A stretch of 64,000 nucleotides of DNA. Source: VAXT01 sp963698015 (lineage in GTDB: Bacteria > Actinomycetota > Thermoleophilia > Gaiellales > Gaiellaceae). The position numbers and the translations under genes are program-made. The stretch covers positions 2,790,001-2,854,000 of the forward strand of contig OY969109.1 in assembly GCA_963698015.1 (NCBI GenBank). The letters are read 5' to 3'. Numbering within the stretch: the stretch's first letter is position 1; the number at the start of each line of letters is the position of its first letter. Of this stretch, positions 35,034 to 45,870 are shown piece after piece. The notes beneath the pieces were generated by a model. The model worked only from the letters and a program-made list of their open reading frames with translations. It was not told the DNA's origin and searched no databases.

Positions 35034-35918
35034 TCAGACGCGCAGGAAGCGGCGCATGGTGATGGAAGAGCCGGCGGCGCCGAGCACGAGGCCGAGCAGG
35101 AGCACGAGCAGCGCCGTGTACTCGAACGCGATCGCGTTCACGTCCTTGCCCGCGTCCATTCGGCCGATCGTTGTCGGCAGAACGAGCTCTTTCCCGAGGA
35201 AGAGCAGCACGACGGCAGCAGCGGATCCGATCAGGCCCGTCAAGACACCCTCGACCATGAACGGCCCGCGGACGAACCAGTTCGACGCGCCGACGAGCTT
35301 CATCACCTCGATCTCACGCCGCCTCGCGAAGATCGAGAGCCGGATCGTGTTCCCGATCAGGATCGTCGCGGCGATCAGCAGGATCGCGATCGCGAGCGCG
35401 GACAGGACCTCGAAGATGTGTGCGACGCGCAGGATCCGCTTCGCCGTCTTCTTGCCGAAGTTGACCTTCTCCACGCCCGCCGGGAGCGGTTTGAGGCTGT
35501 CCGCGATCGCCACGACGTCCTCGCCGTGACGAGGCTTGATCCTGAACGCGTCGGGCAGCGGGTTGGTGGCGATGCCGGCGACCATGTCTGGAGCCTTCTT
35601 CTGCATTTCCTTGAGCGCCTGCGACTTGCTGATGTACTCGAGCGACGCGACCCTTGGATCGTTCTCGAGCTTCACTCGGACCGCGTTCTTCTGCGCCGTC
35701 GTCACGTCGGAGCCGCAGGTCGTCACCGTGCAGAGGTAGACGTTGATGTCGAGCTGTCCTTTCTGGTGCTCGCTCCACGAGCGCGCCCAGGTGCCGAGGC
35801 CGATCAGGAGCCCGACGAGGAACATGCCGATCAGGACCGTGAGCGCGGCGGCCAACGTGGTCGAGAGGCTCGCGGTCAGAGAGCGCCACGCTTCGGCGAC
35901 GACGACGCGGAGCTTCAC
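35034..35918 (-). CDS. ftsX: Cell division protein FtsX
   Basis: A 294-residue FtsX with four membrane segments: SLSTTLAAALTVLIGMFLVG, IFEVLSALAIAILLIAATIL, FMVEGVLTGLIGSAAAVVLL and YTALLVLLLGLVLGAAGSSI. The large extracellular loop between helices 1 and 2 (about 45-180) has a CTVTTCG cysteine pair and is the part that contacts peptidoglycan hydrolase partners in Actinobacteria. RRREIEVMKLVGASNWFVR is the cytoplasmic coupling segment. Its GTG start overlaps the ftsE stop (GTGA). Confidence 0.95.
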   Translation of the reverse strand: MKLRVVVAEAWRSLTASLSTTLAAALTVLIGMFLVGLLIGLGTWARSWSEHQKGQLDINVYLCTVTTCGSDVTTAQKNAVRVKLENDPRVASLEYISKSQALKEMQKKAPDMVAGIATNPLPDAFRIKPRHGEDVVAIADSLKPLPAGVEKVNFGKKTAKRILRVAHIFEVLSALAIAILLIAATILIGNTIRLSIFARRREIEVMKLVGASNWFVRGPFMVEGVLTGLIGSAAAVVLLFLGKELVLPTTIGRMDAGKDVNAIAFEYTALLVLLLGLVLGAAGSSITMRRFLRV

Positions 35919-36703
35919 TCGGCGTAGCCTCCGCGCCGCTCGTCACGCGCGAGGCGCCCGTCCTCGAGCGCGATCACGCGGCGGCGCATCTTGTCGACCA
36001 TCTCGCGGTCATGCGTGACCATGAGCACCGTCGTGCCGGATCGGTTGATCCGGTAGAGGAGCTGCATGATCCCGACGGAGGTGTCGGGGTCGAGGTTCCC
36101 GGTCGGCTCGTCGCAGACCAGGAGCGGCGGATGGTTGACGAACGCGCGCGCGATCGAGACGCGCTGCTGCTCGCCCCCGGACAGCTCGTCGGGGTACGAG
36201 CTCATCTTGTGCGCGAGGCCGACGAGGTTGAGCACCTCTGGCACCTTGCGCCGGATCGAGTCCGTGTTCTCGCCCTGCACCTTGAGCGCGTAGGCGACGT
36301 TCTCGGCCGTGGTGCGGTTCGGGAGCAGCTTGAAGTCCTGGAAGACGCAGGCCACGTTGCGGCGGAGCTGCGAGACCTTGCGGCGGGGGAGCCGGCCGAG
36401 GTCGCGGCCGGCGACGAAAATCCGGCCCGAAGTCGGGTCGAGCTCCTTGAGCAGGAGCCGGATGACCGTCGACTTGCCCGAGCCGGACGCGCCGACGACG
36501 AAGACGAACTCGCCCTTGTCGATCACGAACGAGACGTCCGAGAGCGCGGCGACGTTCGGCTCGTAGATCTTCGTCACGCCTTCGAAGACGATCATCGAGC
36601 GAGCGGTCGCGACCGGGGTCGCGGCCGGGCCCTGTCCGTTCTCCTCGACAGGGATGGCCGTAGCCGTTTCCGGCTCTGCTATTTGGGCGATTTCTTCCGG
36701 CAC
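35915..36703 (-). CDS. ftsE: Cell division ATP-binding protein FtsE
   Basis: A 262-residue ABC ATPase with Walker A GASGSGKS, Q-loop FQDFKLLPN, signature LSGGEQQRVSIARA, Walker B LLVCDEPTGNLD and switch MVTHDREMV. It pairs with FtsX to regulate wall hydrolysis at the septum. The first ~36 residues (up to MIVFEGVTKIYEP) are low complexity and unlike the family; ATG 36595 (MIVFEG) is an alternative start nearer the usual N-terminus, but no good binding site is seen for either. Confidence 0.95.
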   Translation of the reverse strand: MPEEIAQIAEPETATAIPVEENGQGPAATPVATARSMIVFEGVTKIYEPNVAALSDVSFVIDKGEFVFVVGASGSGKSTVIRLLLKELDPTSGRIFVAGRDLGRLPRRKVSQLRRNVACVFQDFKLLPNRTTAENVAYALKVQGENTDSIRRKVPEVLNLVGLAHKMSSYPDELSGGEQQRVSIARAFVNHPPLLVCDEPTGNLDPDTSVGIMQLLYRINRSGTTVLMVTHDREMVDKMRRRVIALEDGRLARDERRGGYAE

Positions 36704-36784
36704 GGGGGTAGATAGGCGCGGGTCCGCAGGGGGCCGCTCCCGGCTGTGAACAGCCCAGGAGTTTAGCGAAAGCGCCTGCTATCT

Positions 36785-37886
36785 CTAAACGACACGTCCC
36801 GCGGCCCTTGCCAACAGGTAAGCCTGAACGAAGCCGTCCAGGTCGCCGTCCAGCACTCCCTGGGTGTTTCCGACCTCATGCTCGGTGCGGTGATCCTTTA
36901 CGAGTTGATACGGATGCAGGACATAGCTTCGAATCGCATTTCCGCCGAAGCCCATGTTCACGTCGCCGCGCTCCTTGGCCAGCTCGGCGTCCCGCTCCTC
37001 CTCGGCTTGCTCCGCGAGCCGTGAGCGCAGGATCTTGAGCGCGGTCGCCTTGTTCGAGGACTGCGAGCGCTCGTTCTGGACGCTCACGACGATGCCGGTC
37101 GGGATGTGCGTGATGCGGACCGCGGAGTCGGTCTTGTTCACGTGCTGGCCGCCGGCCCCGCTCGCGCGGTAGGTGTCGACACGGATGTCGGCGTCGTCGA
37201 TCTCGATCTCGGCGTCGTCGCCGAGGAGCGGGCTCGGGATGACCTGGGCGAACGAGGTGTGGCGCCGGTGGGCCTGGTCGAACGGCGACAGGCGGACGAG
37301 GCGGTGCTTGCCTCGCTCGGCTTTCAGGATCCCGTAGGCGTTCTCGCCCTCGATCGTGAAGGTCGCCGACTTGAGGCCGGCTTCCTCGCCCGGGCTCGCT
37401 TCGAGGACCTCGGTCTTGAAGTTGCGGTCGGCCGCCCAGCGGAGGTACATGCGGAGGAGCATCTCCGTGAAGTCCTGCGCGTCGGTGCCGCCGGCGTCGG
37501 ACTGGATCGTGACGACCGCGTCGCCTCCGTCGTACTCGCCGGAGAAGAGCGCGTCCTCCTGGAGGCGTTCGAGCTCGCTTTCGAGCGGGATGAGCGAGGT
37601 CTCGATCTCCGCGGCCATGTCTCCGTCCATGGCGAGGAGCTCTTTCGCGTCGTCGTACTCGCGGCGCAGACGCTCGTAGCGCTCGAGGCGGCGCTGGACG
37701 CGCGCGTGCTCGGATGAGATCTGGGCCGCGGCCTGCTGGTCGTTCCAGAATCCGGGCTCGCCCATCTTCGCCTCGAGCTCGGAGGCGCGCTGCTCTAGGG
37801 CGTCCGGGTCAAAGGTAATCACGGACCCAGTCGAGCTGGGCCCCAATCTGCTCCAGGCGCTCGTCGAGAGAGGCGGCGTCTGCCAT
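36785..37886 (-). CDS. prfB: Peptide chain release factor 2, +1 programmed frameshift
   Basis: A 366-residue RF2, close to the usual 365, read in two frames. ATG 37886 gives a 25-codon leader MADAASLDERL...RDYL ending at an in-frame TGA; a +1 shift at CTTTGAC continues with DPDALEQRASELE. SPF (RLSPFDQAHRRHTSF), the codon-reading tripeptide, and GGQ (SGAGGQHVNKTDSAVRITH), the hydrolysis loop, are intact. RF2 decodes UGA and UAA, and low RF2 increases shifting, so the gene is autoregulated. A longer frame starting at 38101 exists but its first ~95 residues have no RF2 features. Confidence 0.96.
37808..37814 (-). promoter_or_regulatory. Programmed +1 frameshift site of prfB (CTTTGAC)
   Basis: Reading on the minus strand TAC CTT TGA CCC; the leucine codon CTT slips +1 onto TTT and the next codon becomes GAC. 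This is the same slip sequence as E. coli prfB. The upstream Shine-Dalgarno-like stimulator of E. coli is not obvious here (nearest purine-rich piece is GGGT, 11-14 nt before CTT). Confidence 0.93.
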
Positions 37887-37917
37887 CGCCCCGATGGTAT
37901 CGAGCGCGACCCGTGGA

Positions 37918-37944
37918 CATGTCCGGTGCCAGGCACCGGACATG
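37918..37944. repeat. 27-bp palindrome upstream of prfB
   Basis: CATGTCCGGTGCC-A-GGCACCGGACATG with perfect 13-bp arms around one base. A related piece, GGTGCC-T-GGCACCGGAC, lies at 38029-38045, with GGACATGG further on at 38058. The two copies bracket a short non-coding stretch between the DUF3052-like gene and prfB. They look like REP-type elements or a small inverted-repeat element; a regulatory site for prfB is possible. Confidence 0.75.
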
Positions 37945-38028
37945 GTGGTGCTGGACTTGGCTGAAACGCCGAAGCCCGCTCGCAGACTAGGGTGTGGCCG
38001 AGCAGCCTTGGTCCTTCTGGCCACGGCT

Positions 38029-38045
38029 GGTGCCTGGCACCGGAC
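38029..38045. repeat. Second copy of the GGTGCC/GGCACC palindrome
   Basis: GGTGCC-T-GGCACC followed by GGAC, matching the core of the palindrome at 37918-37944 in the other orientation of its centre base. It lies about 20 nt past the stop of the gene ending at 38065. Confidence 0.65.
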
Positions 38046-38064
38046 GGGTCCTGGTTGGACATGG

Positions 38065-38801
38065 CTAGCGCTTCTTGCGGGCAAAGCGTAGGCCCGACCA
38101 CGTTTGGTCGATCGCGGCGACTTTGAAGTCGACCAGGCCTCGGTCCATCCCGTGGCGGCGCACCTCGACCTGGCCGAGATCGGATTCGACGCCGGACGAC
38201 TTCTTCGGCCAGCAGATCCAGATGCTGCCACCCGGGGCGATCGCATCCTCGGCCGCCTCGAAGCGAGACTCGAGATCGCTCAGACTCGGCGTGAAGAGCA
38301 TGACGAGCCGCGCAGGGCCCTCCTCCACGAGCTCTGCACGCCGCAGCGCCTTTCCGAAGCCGTCAGGGGCGCCGAGCAGAAGCAGCGTCGTCCCGTCCCG
38401 CACGCCCAGCTTCGGCTCGAGCTCGGTCTGCGAGTACGCGTCCATCGTGCTCGGCACGAACGGCTTCTCCAACGACCGGGCGCGCTTCAACCCGCCGAGC
38501 ACGCCGGCCCACGAGACGTACGTCGCGTCGGGCAGCAGGTTCCGGACGCGAGCGACCTGATCCTCCTCCCCGCCCGCGAACACGATCGGCACGCGCCGCG
38601 TCGAGGCGTACCGCCGCAGCTGCACCGCGACCGAGCGGCCCTCAGAAGGACGACGGTCGAGATCGACCACGAACGCGTCAGGCGGGCGCTCGCGCAACGG
38701 CTTCAGATCCGCCGGCCCTTTCGGGATCACGGTCTCGACGTCGTGCCCGCCCAATCGAGCGAGGCGCTTGTCGAGGTTCGGCGGATTGAAGTGAAGAACG
38801 A

Positions 38802-38817
<16 letters not shown>
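38065..38817 (-). CDS. Receiver-like domain plus DUF3052-like domain protein
   Basis: A 250-residue protein. The N-terminal half (RRVVVLHFNPPNLDKRL, DAFVVDLDRRPSEGRSVAVQ, VPIVFAGGEEDQVARVRNLL) has the alpha/beta order of a response-regulator receiver with D in the phosphorylation position, though motif details are weak. The C-terminal half (LLLLGAPDGFGKALRRAELV through GLVDFKVAAIDQTWSGLRFA) matches DUF3052. GTG 38817 lies inside the secA 3' end (16-nt overlap), showing coupling. Function not known. Confidence 0.7.
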
Positions 38818-41468
<2,651 letters not shown>

Positions 41469-41487
41469 AGCCCCCTAGGGTATCGGG

Positions 41488-42072
41488 TCAGAGGGGGATC
41501 ACCGTGACCTCCCAAAGGAGGTCGTCGAGGCGGCTCGCGCGGAGCACGAACGACCCGAACTGCTCGGATGCGAACGCTTCGAGGCTCGGAATCGACGCCT
41601 GCGACGCGGCGTCGTCGAGGAGCAGCGTCCTCGTCTCGTCGGTGACCACGAGCTGGACTTCGTCCCCGTGCACCTCCTCCGGCACCTCGAGCACCTGGAC
41701 GCGCTTCGCGGCGACGCTCCAGACATCCGCGTCCTGCCGAAGGCCGAAGGCGTGATACGGAGCGGCCAGCGACAGCGCATCGGCCAGCGGCGCAACCGTT
41801 CCGTCCGGAACGTCTTCGTCGACGACGAGGCTCCCGTCGGCCAGCGCCACGAACTCGATGTCGTCGCCGGGCAGCCCGGGCGCCTCCGCGCTCGCGACGG
41901 CGTCCCATTCGCGCTCGCGCGGGATCCCGTGGATGCCGACGACCTGCCAGAACGGGTGACGCGGATCGATCGGCTCGCGAGGTGAGAGATCGGAGATGTC
42001 GCGCGCGAAGTCGACCCCGCCTTCCCTGGCGAGCTGCTGGTGGATCGGCCTGTCGCGTCGGAAGAAGCCCAA
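41488..42072 (-). CDS. Hypothetical protein between hpf and secA
   Basis: A 194-residue soluble protein, TTG start 42072, three bases after the hpf stop. Features: FFRRDRPIHQQLAREGGVDF at the N-terminus, an acidic centre with repeated strand-turn pattern (GDDIEFVALADGSLVVDEDV), and a C-terminus FVLRASRLDDLLWEVTVIPL. No motif of known function. Position inside hpf-secA suggests co-expression with them. Similar-looking genes near secA in Actinobacteria are uncharacterised. Confidence 0.65.
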   Translation of the reverse strand: MGFFRRDRPIHQQLAREGGVDFARDISDLSPREPIDPRHPFWQVVGIHGIPREREWDAVASAEAPGLPGDDIEFVALADGSLVVDEDVPDGTVAPLADALSLAAPYHAFGLRQDADVWSVAAKRVQVLEVPEEVHGDEVQLVVTDETRTLLLDDAASQASIPSLEAFASEQFGSFVLRASRLDDLLWEVTVIPL

Positions 42073-42075
42073 TCC

Positions 42076-42621
42076 TCAGCTGGGCTCGATCAGCCCGTAG
42101 TCCCCGTCACGCCTGCGGTACACGACGTTGATGACCTCGGTCTCGGCGTTGCGGAAGACGAAGAAGTCGTGCCCGACGAGCTCGAGTTGGAGGACGGCCT
42201 CCTCGGGGGACATCGGGCTCACGGAGAACTGCTTCGTCTTGACGATCGTCGTGTCGTCCTCGGGCGCTTCGAGCGGCGCCGGCTCCGCGGGCACACCGCC
42301 GTCGCGCGCGTGCCTGCGCGGGGCGATGCGCCGCTTCTCCCGGTAGCGCTTCACCTGCCGTTCGAGCTTCGCCACGAGCTGGTCGATCGACGCCTTCATG
42401 TCGGCCGACGTCTCGCGCGCGCGCAGCACGGGCCCCTTCGTCCACACCGTCGCCTCGGCCACGTGGTTGTCCGCGATCGACGGGTTCTTCTCGACGGCCA
42501 GCACGAGCTCGATGCGCGTCGGGTCGCTGACGAGCCGGTCGAGCTTGCCCAGCTTCTCCTCGGCGTATGTGCGGATCTGCTCGCTGACCTCGAGGTTGCG
42601 GCCCTTGACGTGGAGACGCAT
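42076..42621 (-). CDS. hpf: Ribosome hibernation promoting factor (long HPF)
   Basis: A 181-residue long-form HPF. The N-terminal S30AE domain reads MRLHVKGRNLEVSEQIRTYA and KLGKLDRLVSDPTRIELVLA; after a basic linker (RREKRRIAPRRHARDG type) the C-terminal dimerisation domain has KTKQFSVSPMSPEEAVLQLE, LVGHDFFVFRNAETEVINVV and YRRRDGDYGLIEP. It binds the 30S subunit and dimerises 70S ribosomes in stationary phase. ATG 42621. It is the first gene of the hpf-secA run; comFC ends 12 nt upstream. Confidence 0.97.
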   Translation of the reverse strand: MRLHVKGRNLEVSEQIRTYAEEKLGKLDRLVSDPTRIELVLAVEKNPSIADNHVAEATVWTKGPVLRARETSADMKASIDQLVAKLERQVKRYREKRRIAPRRHARDGGVPAEPAPLEAPEDDTTIVKTKQFSVSPMSPEEAVLQLELVGHDFFVFRNAETEVINVVYRRRDGDYGLIEPS

Positions 42622-42633
42622 TGCTCTAAGACG

Positions 42634-43308
42634 CTATCTGACGGCCCGCGCGAATGTGACCACGTCGACCCGCCGGGCTCCGCCCTTGCGCAGAGCCGTC
42701 GCGGCCGCGGACACGGTGGCGCCGCTCGTATAGACGTCGTCGACGAGGACGATCGACTTCGGCACGGCTCCGGTTGCAGTGAACGCACCGCGGACGTTTC
42801 GCCGCCGTTCGGCGAGCGTCAACCCCTTTTGCGGGGCCCGCCCAGGCGCACGCCCGAGCAGCGGGACGACCGGAAGCTGCCAGCGCGCACCGAGCGCCTC
42901 CGCGAGCCGCCGCGCCGGATTGTGGCCTCGCCTCAGCAGGCGGTCGTGGTCGGCCGGGACGAACGTGAGCGTGTACGCGCTCGGGCGCGCGACTGTGCCG
43001 TCCACGAGGTCGGCGGCGAGCTCGGCGAGCGTCCGCTGGCCGCGCTCCTTCCACGCGCCGACGAGCCGCTTCGCCGAGTCGTCGTAGGCGACCGCGGCAC
43101 GCGCGCGGGCGAACGCGATCCTCCGGCCGGCGCACTCGCGGCAGCGCTCGACCGGCCACGCAGTCGGGGCGCCGCAGCGGTCGCAGCACGGGCTGCCGAG
43201 CCGCTCGAGGCGTCCCTCGCAGTCGCCGCAGAGGACGGCGCCGCCCGAGCCGCAGACCACGCAGCGCCGCGGCAGGAGCACGTCGAGGAACGTCCAGGCA
43301 CCGGCCAT
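42634..43308 (-). CDS. comFC: ComFC-like phosphoribosyltransferase
   Basis: A 224-residue ComF protein. An N-terminal zinc-binding part has CVVCGSGGAVLCGDC, CCDRCG and CRECAG, followed by a phosphoribosyltransferase domain ending in the PRPP motif SIVLVDDVYTSGATVSAAAT (about 184-203) and the basic RRRNVRGAF loop. In Gram-positives it takes part in DNA uptake; outside competence the role is uncertain. ATG 43308, just past a hairpin that ends the preceding small gene. Confidence 0.92.
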   Translation of the reverse strand: MAGAWTFLDVLLPRRCVVCGSGGAVLCGDCEGRLERLGSPCCDRCGAPTAWPVERCRECAGRRIAFARARAAVAYDDSAKRLVGAWKERGQRTLAELAADLVDGTVARPSAYTLTFVPADHDRLLRRGHNPARRLAEALGARWQLPVVPLLGRAPGRAPQKGLTLAERRRNVRGAFTATGAVPKSIVLVDDVYTSGATVSAAATALRKGGARRVDVVTFARAVR

Positions 43309-43355
43309 TCTCCGAGGCTAGGCCCTGAGGTGCGCCGTCTCTGTGCCGCAAATGC

Positions 43356-43380
43356 GAAAGGCCGCGCATGGCGGCCTTTC
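43356..43380 (-). terminator. Hairpin terminator after the 51-aa gene
   Basis: Perfect 10-bp arms GAAAGGCCGC/GCGGCCTTTC around a 5-nt loop, then GCATTTGCGG on the minus strand. It lies 20 nt past the stop of the small gene at 43401 and before comFC, so it probably ends the small transcript. Confidence 0.75.
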
Positions 43381-43400
43381 GGGGGAGGGGATCTCGAAGC

Positions 43401-43556
43401 TCAGTCGGTGGTGTCGCGGCTGAGGCGGGCGAGAAAGCCTCGGCGCTGCCAGCGCACGCTCTCGAGCGCCGCGCTCATCGGCCCGTGGTGGGCCGCGGCC
43501 ACCGCGTCGTGCGTCGCGGTCAGGCGAGGCGCCGCTGGGATCTCCGGCTTGTTCAC
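43401..43556 (-). CDS. Small protein, 51 aa, strong RBS
   Basis: GTG 43556 with AAAGGAG six bases upstream, an unusually good site in this window. The peptide begins MNKPEIPAAPRLTATHDAVA, has AHHGPMSAALESVRWQRRGF and ends LARLSRDTTD. It has no hydrophobic helix, two His-His/His pairs and a basic amphipathic C-terminal half. A terminator-like hairpin follows. No match to a named family; a structural small protein or peptide-precursor type gene are possibilities. Coding is supported by RBS, terminator and codon composition. Confidence 0.6.
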   Translation of the reverse strand: MNKPEIPAAPRLTATHDAVAAAHHGPMSAALESVRWQRRGFLARLSRDTTD

Positions 43557-43648
43557 GTTGTGCTCCTTTCGTTCGCTCAGTTCGAGCATGGAACCAGTGG
43601 CGCCTAAGTCGCGCATGAGAGCGAGCTAAGGCCTCGCTAAGACTTGCG

Positions 43649-44410
43649 TCAGGAGATCGTGTATCCGGTTCGCGTCGGCAGCCCGGCCCGTGCTCGAAGC
43701 AGATTGTCCGCGGCCAGCAGTTGGCCGAGGTCGCCGATGTCGTGCCACTCTCCGACGGCGCGATAGCCGAAGACGGGCTTGCGCGTGTGCAGCCAGACCA
43801 TGAAGTTGCCCGGGGCATCCGGCGGGTTGCCCTCGTCGAGGTAGCGCGGCAGAAGCGCGAGGTGCTCGCTGCGGTAAACGTACGAGGCCGTGGCCGCCAG
43901 ATCGCTCTTCGGCTCCGCGGGCTTCTCCTCGAGACCGACTACGCGGTCGTCTTCATCGAGCTCGACCACCCCGTACTGCTCCAGGAGCTTACGATCGCCG
44001 AGCTCACGGACCGCGATCGCGCTCCCGTCTCTGGCCCGCCAGAAGTCGACGAAGTCGGCCAGCGAGTAGCCGATCAGGTTGTCGCCCGCGACGATCATCA
44101 GATCCTCGCCCTCGAGGCCGCCGCGCTCGATCGCGAACGCCATGTCGCCGATCGCTCCGAGCCGGTCCTCGTTCGAGGTCGTGCCGTCGTCGTGGACGAT
44201 CACGTCCTCGGGAGCCCAGTCCCGAAAGGCGTCGGCAAAGCGCGCGTTCGTGACCAGGTGAATCTCCTCGATCTCATCGACCTCGCGGATCCGGTCGACG
44301 AGGTAGTCGAGCAGCGGCCGCTCCGCCAGGGGGAGCAGCATCTTCGGGATCGAGTCGGTGAGCGGCCGGAGCCGTGTGGCGTACCCGGCCGCGAGGATGA
44401 GAGCCTTCAT
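43649..44410 (-). CDS. Sugar nucleotidyltransferase (RmlA/GalU-like)
   Basis: A 253-residue nucleotidyltransferase with KALILAAGYATRLRPLTDSI at the N-terminus (NTP-binding GxGTRL-type loop with Y-A in place of the second G), PKMLLPLAERPLLDYLVDRI, and LMIVAGDNLIGYSLADFVDF (product-binding GDN). YGVVELDEDDRVVGLEEKPA is the sugar-binding strand and HDIGDLGQLLAADNLL ends it. It likely joins a sugar-1-phosphate with NTP, giving an NDP-sugar. Sugar and nucleotide unknown. No neighbour in an operon downstream; ahcY lies upstream after a terminator region. Confidence 0.88.
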   Translation of the reverse strand: MKALILAAGYATRLRPLTDSIPKMLLPLAERPLLDYLVDRIREVDEIEEIHLVTNARFADAFRDWAPEDVIVHDDGTTSNEDRLGAIGDMAFAIERGGLEGEDLMIVAGDNLIGYSLADFVDFWRARDGSAIAVRELGDRKLLEQYGVVELDEDDRVVGLEEKPAEPKSDLAATASYVYRSEHLALLPRYLDEGNPPDAPGNFMVWLHTRKPVFGYRAVGEWHDIGDLGQLLAADNLLRARAGLPTRTGYTIS

Positions 44411-44462
44411 CCTCGGGGAAGATCTTCAGGCGTTCGCCACACGAGATCCGATGGCGGGCGGA

Positions 44463-44479
44463 GCCGGGCTTTGCCCGGC
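44463..44479. repeat. Triloop hairpin GCCGGGC-TTT-GCCCGGC
   Basis: Perfect 7-bp arms with loop TTT (AAA on the minus strand), in the 163-bp gap between ahcY and the sugar nucleotidyltransferase. First of three such hairpins in this gap. Confidence 0.75.
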
Positions 44480-44511
44480 GGGAGCCCGAAGCAGCGCCCA
44501 AAGGGGGGAAA

Positions 44512-44532
44512 GGGGGAACGGGACGTTCCCCC
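44512..44532. repeat. Triloop hairpin GGGGGAACG-GGA-CGTTCCCCC
   Basis: Perfect 9-bp arms around GGA. On the minus strand the right arm is followed by TTTCCCCCCTTT, so it may act as a second terminator after ahcY. Confidence 0.75.
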
Positions 44533-44548
44533 AAAGAAGGAGGGGGCC

Positions 44549-44575
44549 AACGGGGGAACCATGGGTTCCCCCGTT
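44549..44575 (-). terminator. Terminator hairpin directly after ahcY
   Basis: Perfect 12-bp arms AACGGGGGAACC/GGTTCCCCCGTT around ATG. The arm starts inside the ahcY stop codon. With the two further triloop hairpins it should end the ahcY transcript. Confidence 0.8.
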
Positions 44576-45842
44576 ACGTACCTTCGTCCCAGGAGGCCAG
44601 GTATTTCTCCTGCTCCGGGGTCAACTCGTCCTTCTCGATGCCCATCGTGGCCAGCTTGAGCCGCGCGATCTCGGAGTCGATCTCCTCGGGCACGTCGTAC
44701 ACCTTGCGCTCGAGCGAAGCCGCGTTCTCGACGATGAACTCAGCCGAGAGAGCCTGGTTCGCGAAGGACATGTCCATGACCTGCGCCGGGTGACCTTCGG
44801 CCGCGGCGAGGTTGACGAGCCGGCCGTCCGCGAGCAGGTACAGCCGCCGCCCGTCCTCGAGCAGGAACTCGTCGACGAACTGCCGAGCCTCGCGGCTCTC
44901 GGTTGCCATGCTCCGCAGCGCCGGGATGTCGATCTCGACGTTGAAATGCCCCGTGTTGGCGAGGATCGCGCCGTCCTTCATCGTCTCCATGTGCTCCTGG
45001 CGGATGACGCCCTTGTCGCCGGTCGCAGTCACGAAGATTTCGCCCACTTCGGCCGCCTTCGCCATCGGCAGCACCTCGAACCCGTCCATCACGGCCTCGA
45101 GGGCCTTCAGGGCGTCGACCTCCGTGACGATCACGTGGGCGCCCATGCCCTTCGCGCGGGTCGCAAGCCCACGGCCGCACCAGCCGTACCCCGCGACGAC
45201 GAACTTCGATCCGGCGAGCAGCTTGTTCGTCGCTCGCACGATCCCGTCGATCGTCGACTGGCCCGTGCCGTAGCGGTTGTCGAACAGGTGCTTCGTGTTC
45301 GCCTCGTTGACGGCGATGATCGGGAAGCCGAGCGCGCCGTCGCGCTCGAGCGCCTTGAGCCGGATCACGCCCGTCGTCGTCTCCTCGGTGCCGCCGATCA
45401 CGTCGCCGAGCTGCTCGCGCCGGTGCGCGTGGAGCACGCCGATCACGTCGGCGCCGTCGTCCATCGTGATCTGCGGCTTGTGGTCGACCGCGGCCTCGAT
45501 GTGCTGGTAGTACGTGTCGTTGTCCTCGCCCTTGATCGCGAAGACGGACACGTCGAACTCCTCGACCAGCGCCGCCGCCACGTCGTCCTGGGTCGACAGC
45601 GGGTTCGACGCGCAGAGGACGACGTCCGCACCGCCCGCCTTCAGCGTCCGGGCGAGGTTCGCGGTCTCCGTCGTGACGTGCAGACAGGCGGAGATGCGGT
45701 AGCCGGCGAGCGGCTCCTCGCTCTCGAAGCGCTCGCGGATCGCGCGGAGCACCGGCATGTTCCGGTCGGCCCACTCGATCCGCCTGATTCCTTCGCCCGC
45801 GAGGGCGAGGTCCTTCACATCGTGTCGTCGTGTCGTGGCCAT
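44574..45842 (-). CDS. ahcY: Adenosylhomocysteinase
   Basis: A 422-residue S-adenosylhomocysteine hydrolase of the shorter type. ATG 45842 with an AAGAGGG site; the longer upstream frame has no family features. Motifs: SACLHVTTETANLARTLKAG (substrate), NPLSTQDDVAAAL, FAIKGEDNDTYYQHIEA, NRYGTGQSTIDGIVRATN, the NAD Rossmann motif VVAGYGWCGRGLATRAKGMG, and NTGHFNVEIDI. It splits SAH to adenosine and homocysteine, feeding the MetE-like enzyme elsewhere in this window. A MerR gene lies 28 nt upstream, in the same unit. Confidence 0.97.
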   Translation of the reverse strand: MATTRRHDVKDLALAGEGIRRIEWADRNMPVLRAIRERFESEEPLAGYRISACLHVTTETANLARTLKAGGADVVLCASNPLSTQDDVAAALVEEFDVSVFAIKGEDNDTYYQHIEAAVDHKPQITMDDGADVIGVLHAHRREQLGDVIGGTEETTTGVIRLKALERDGALGFPIIAVNEANTKHLFDNRYGTGQSTIDGIVRATNKLLAGSKFVVAGYGWCGRGLATRAKGMGAHVIVTEVDALKALEAVMDGFEVLPMAKAAEVGEIFVTATGDKGVIRQEHMETMKDGAILANTGHFNVEIDIPALRSMATESREARQFVDEFLLEDGRRLYLLADGRLVNLAAAEGHPAQVMDMSFANQALSAEFIVENAASLERKVYDVPEEIDSEIARLKLATMGIEKDELTPEQEKYLASWDEGT

Positions 45843-45870
45843 CAGCCCTCTTCTCCCTTGAGTCGATTCC

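Noticed and set aside
37887..38101. 95-residue N-terminal extension of RF2
   Set aside because: It crosses the palindromes and has no RF2 features; the leader ORF plus frameshift explains the gene fully.
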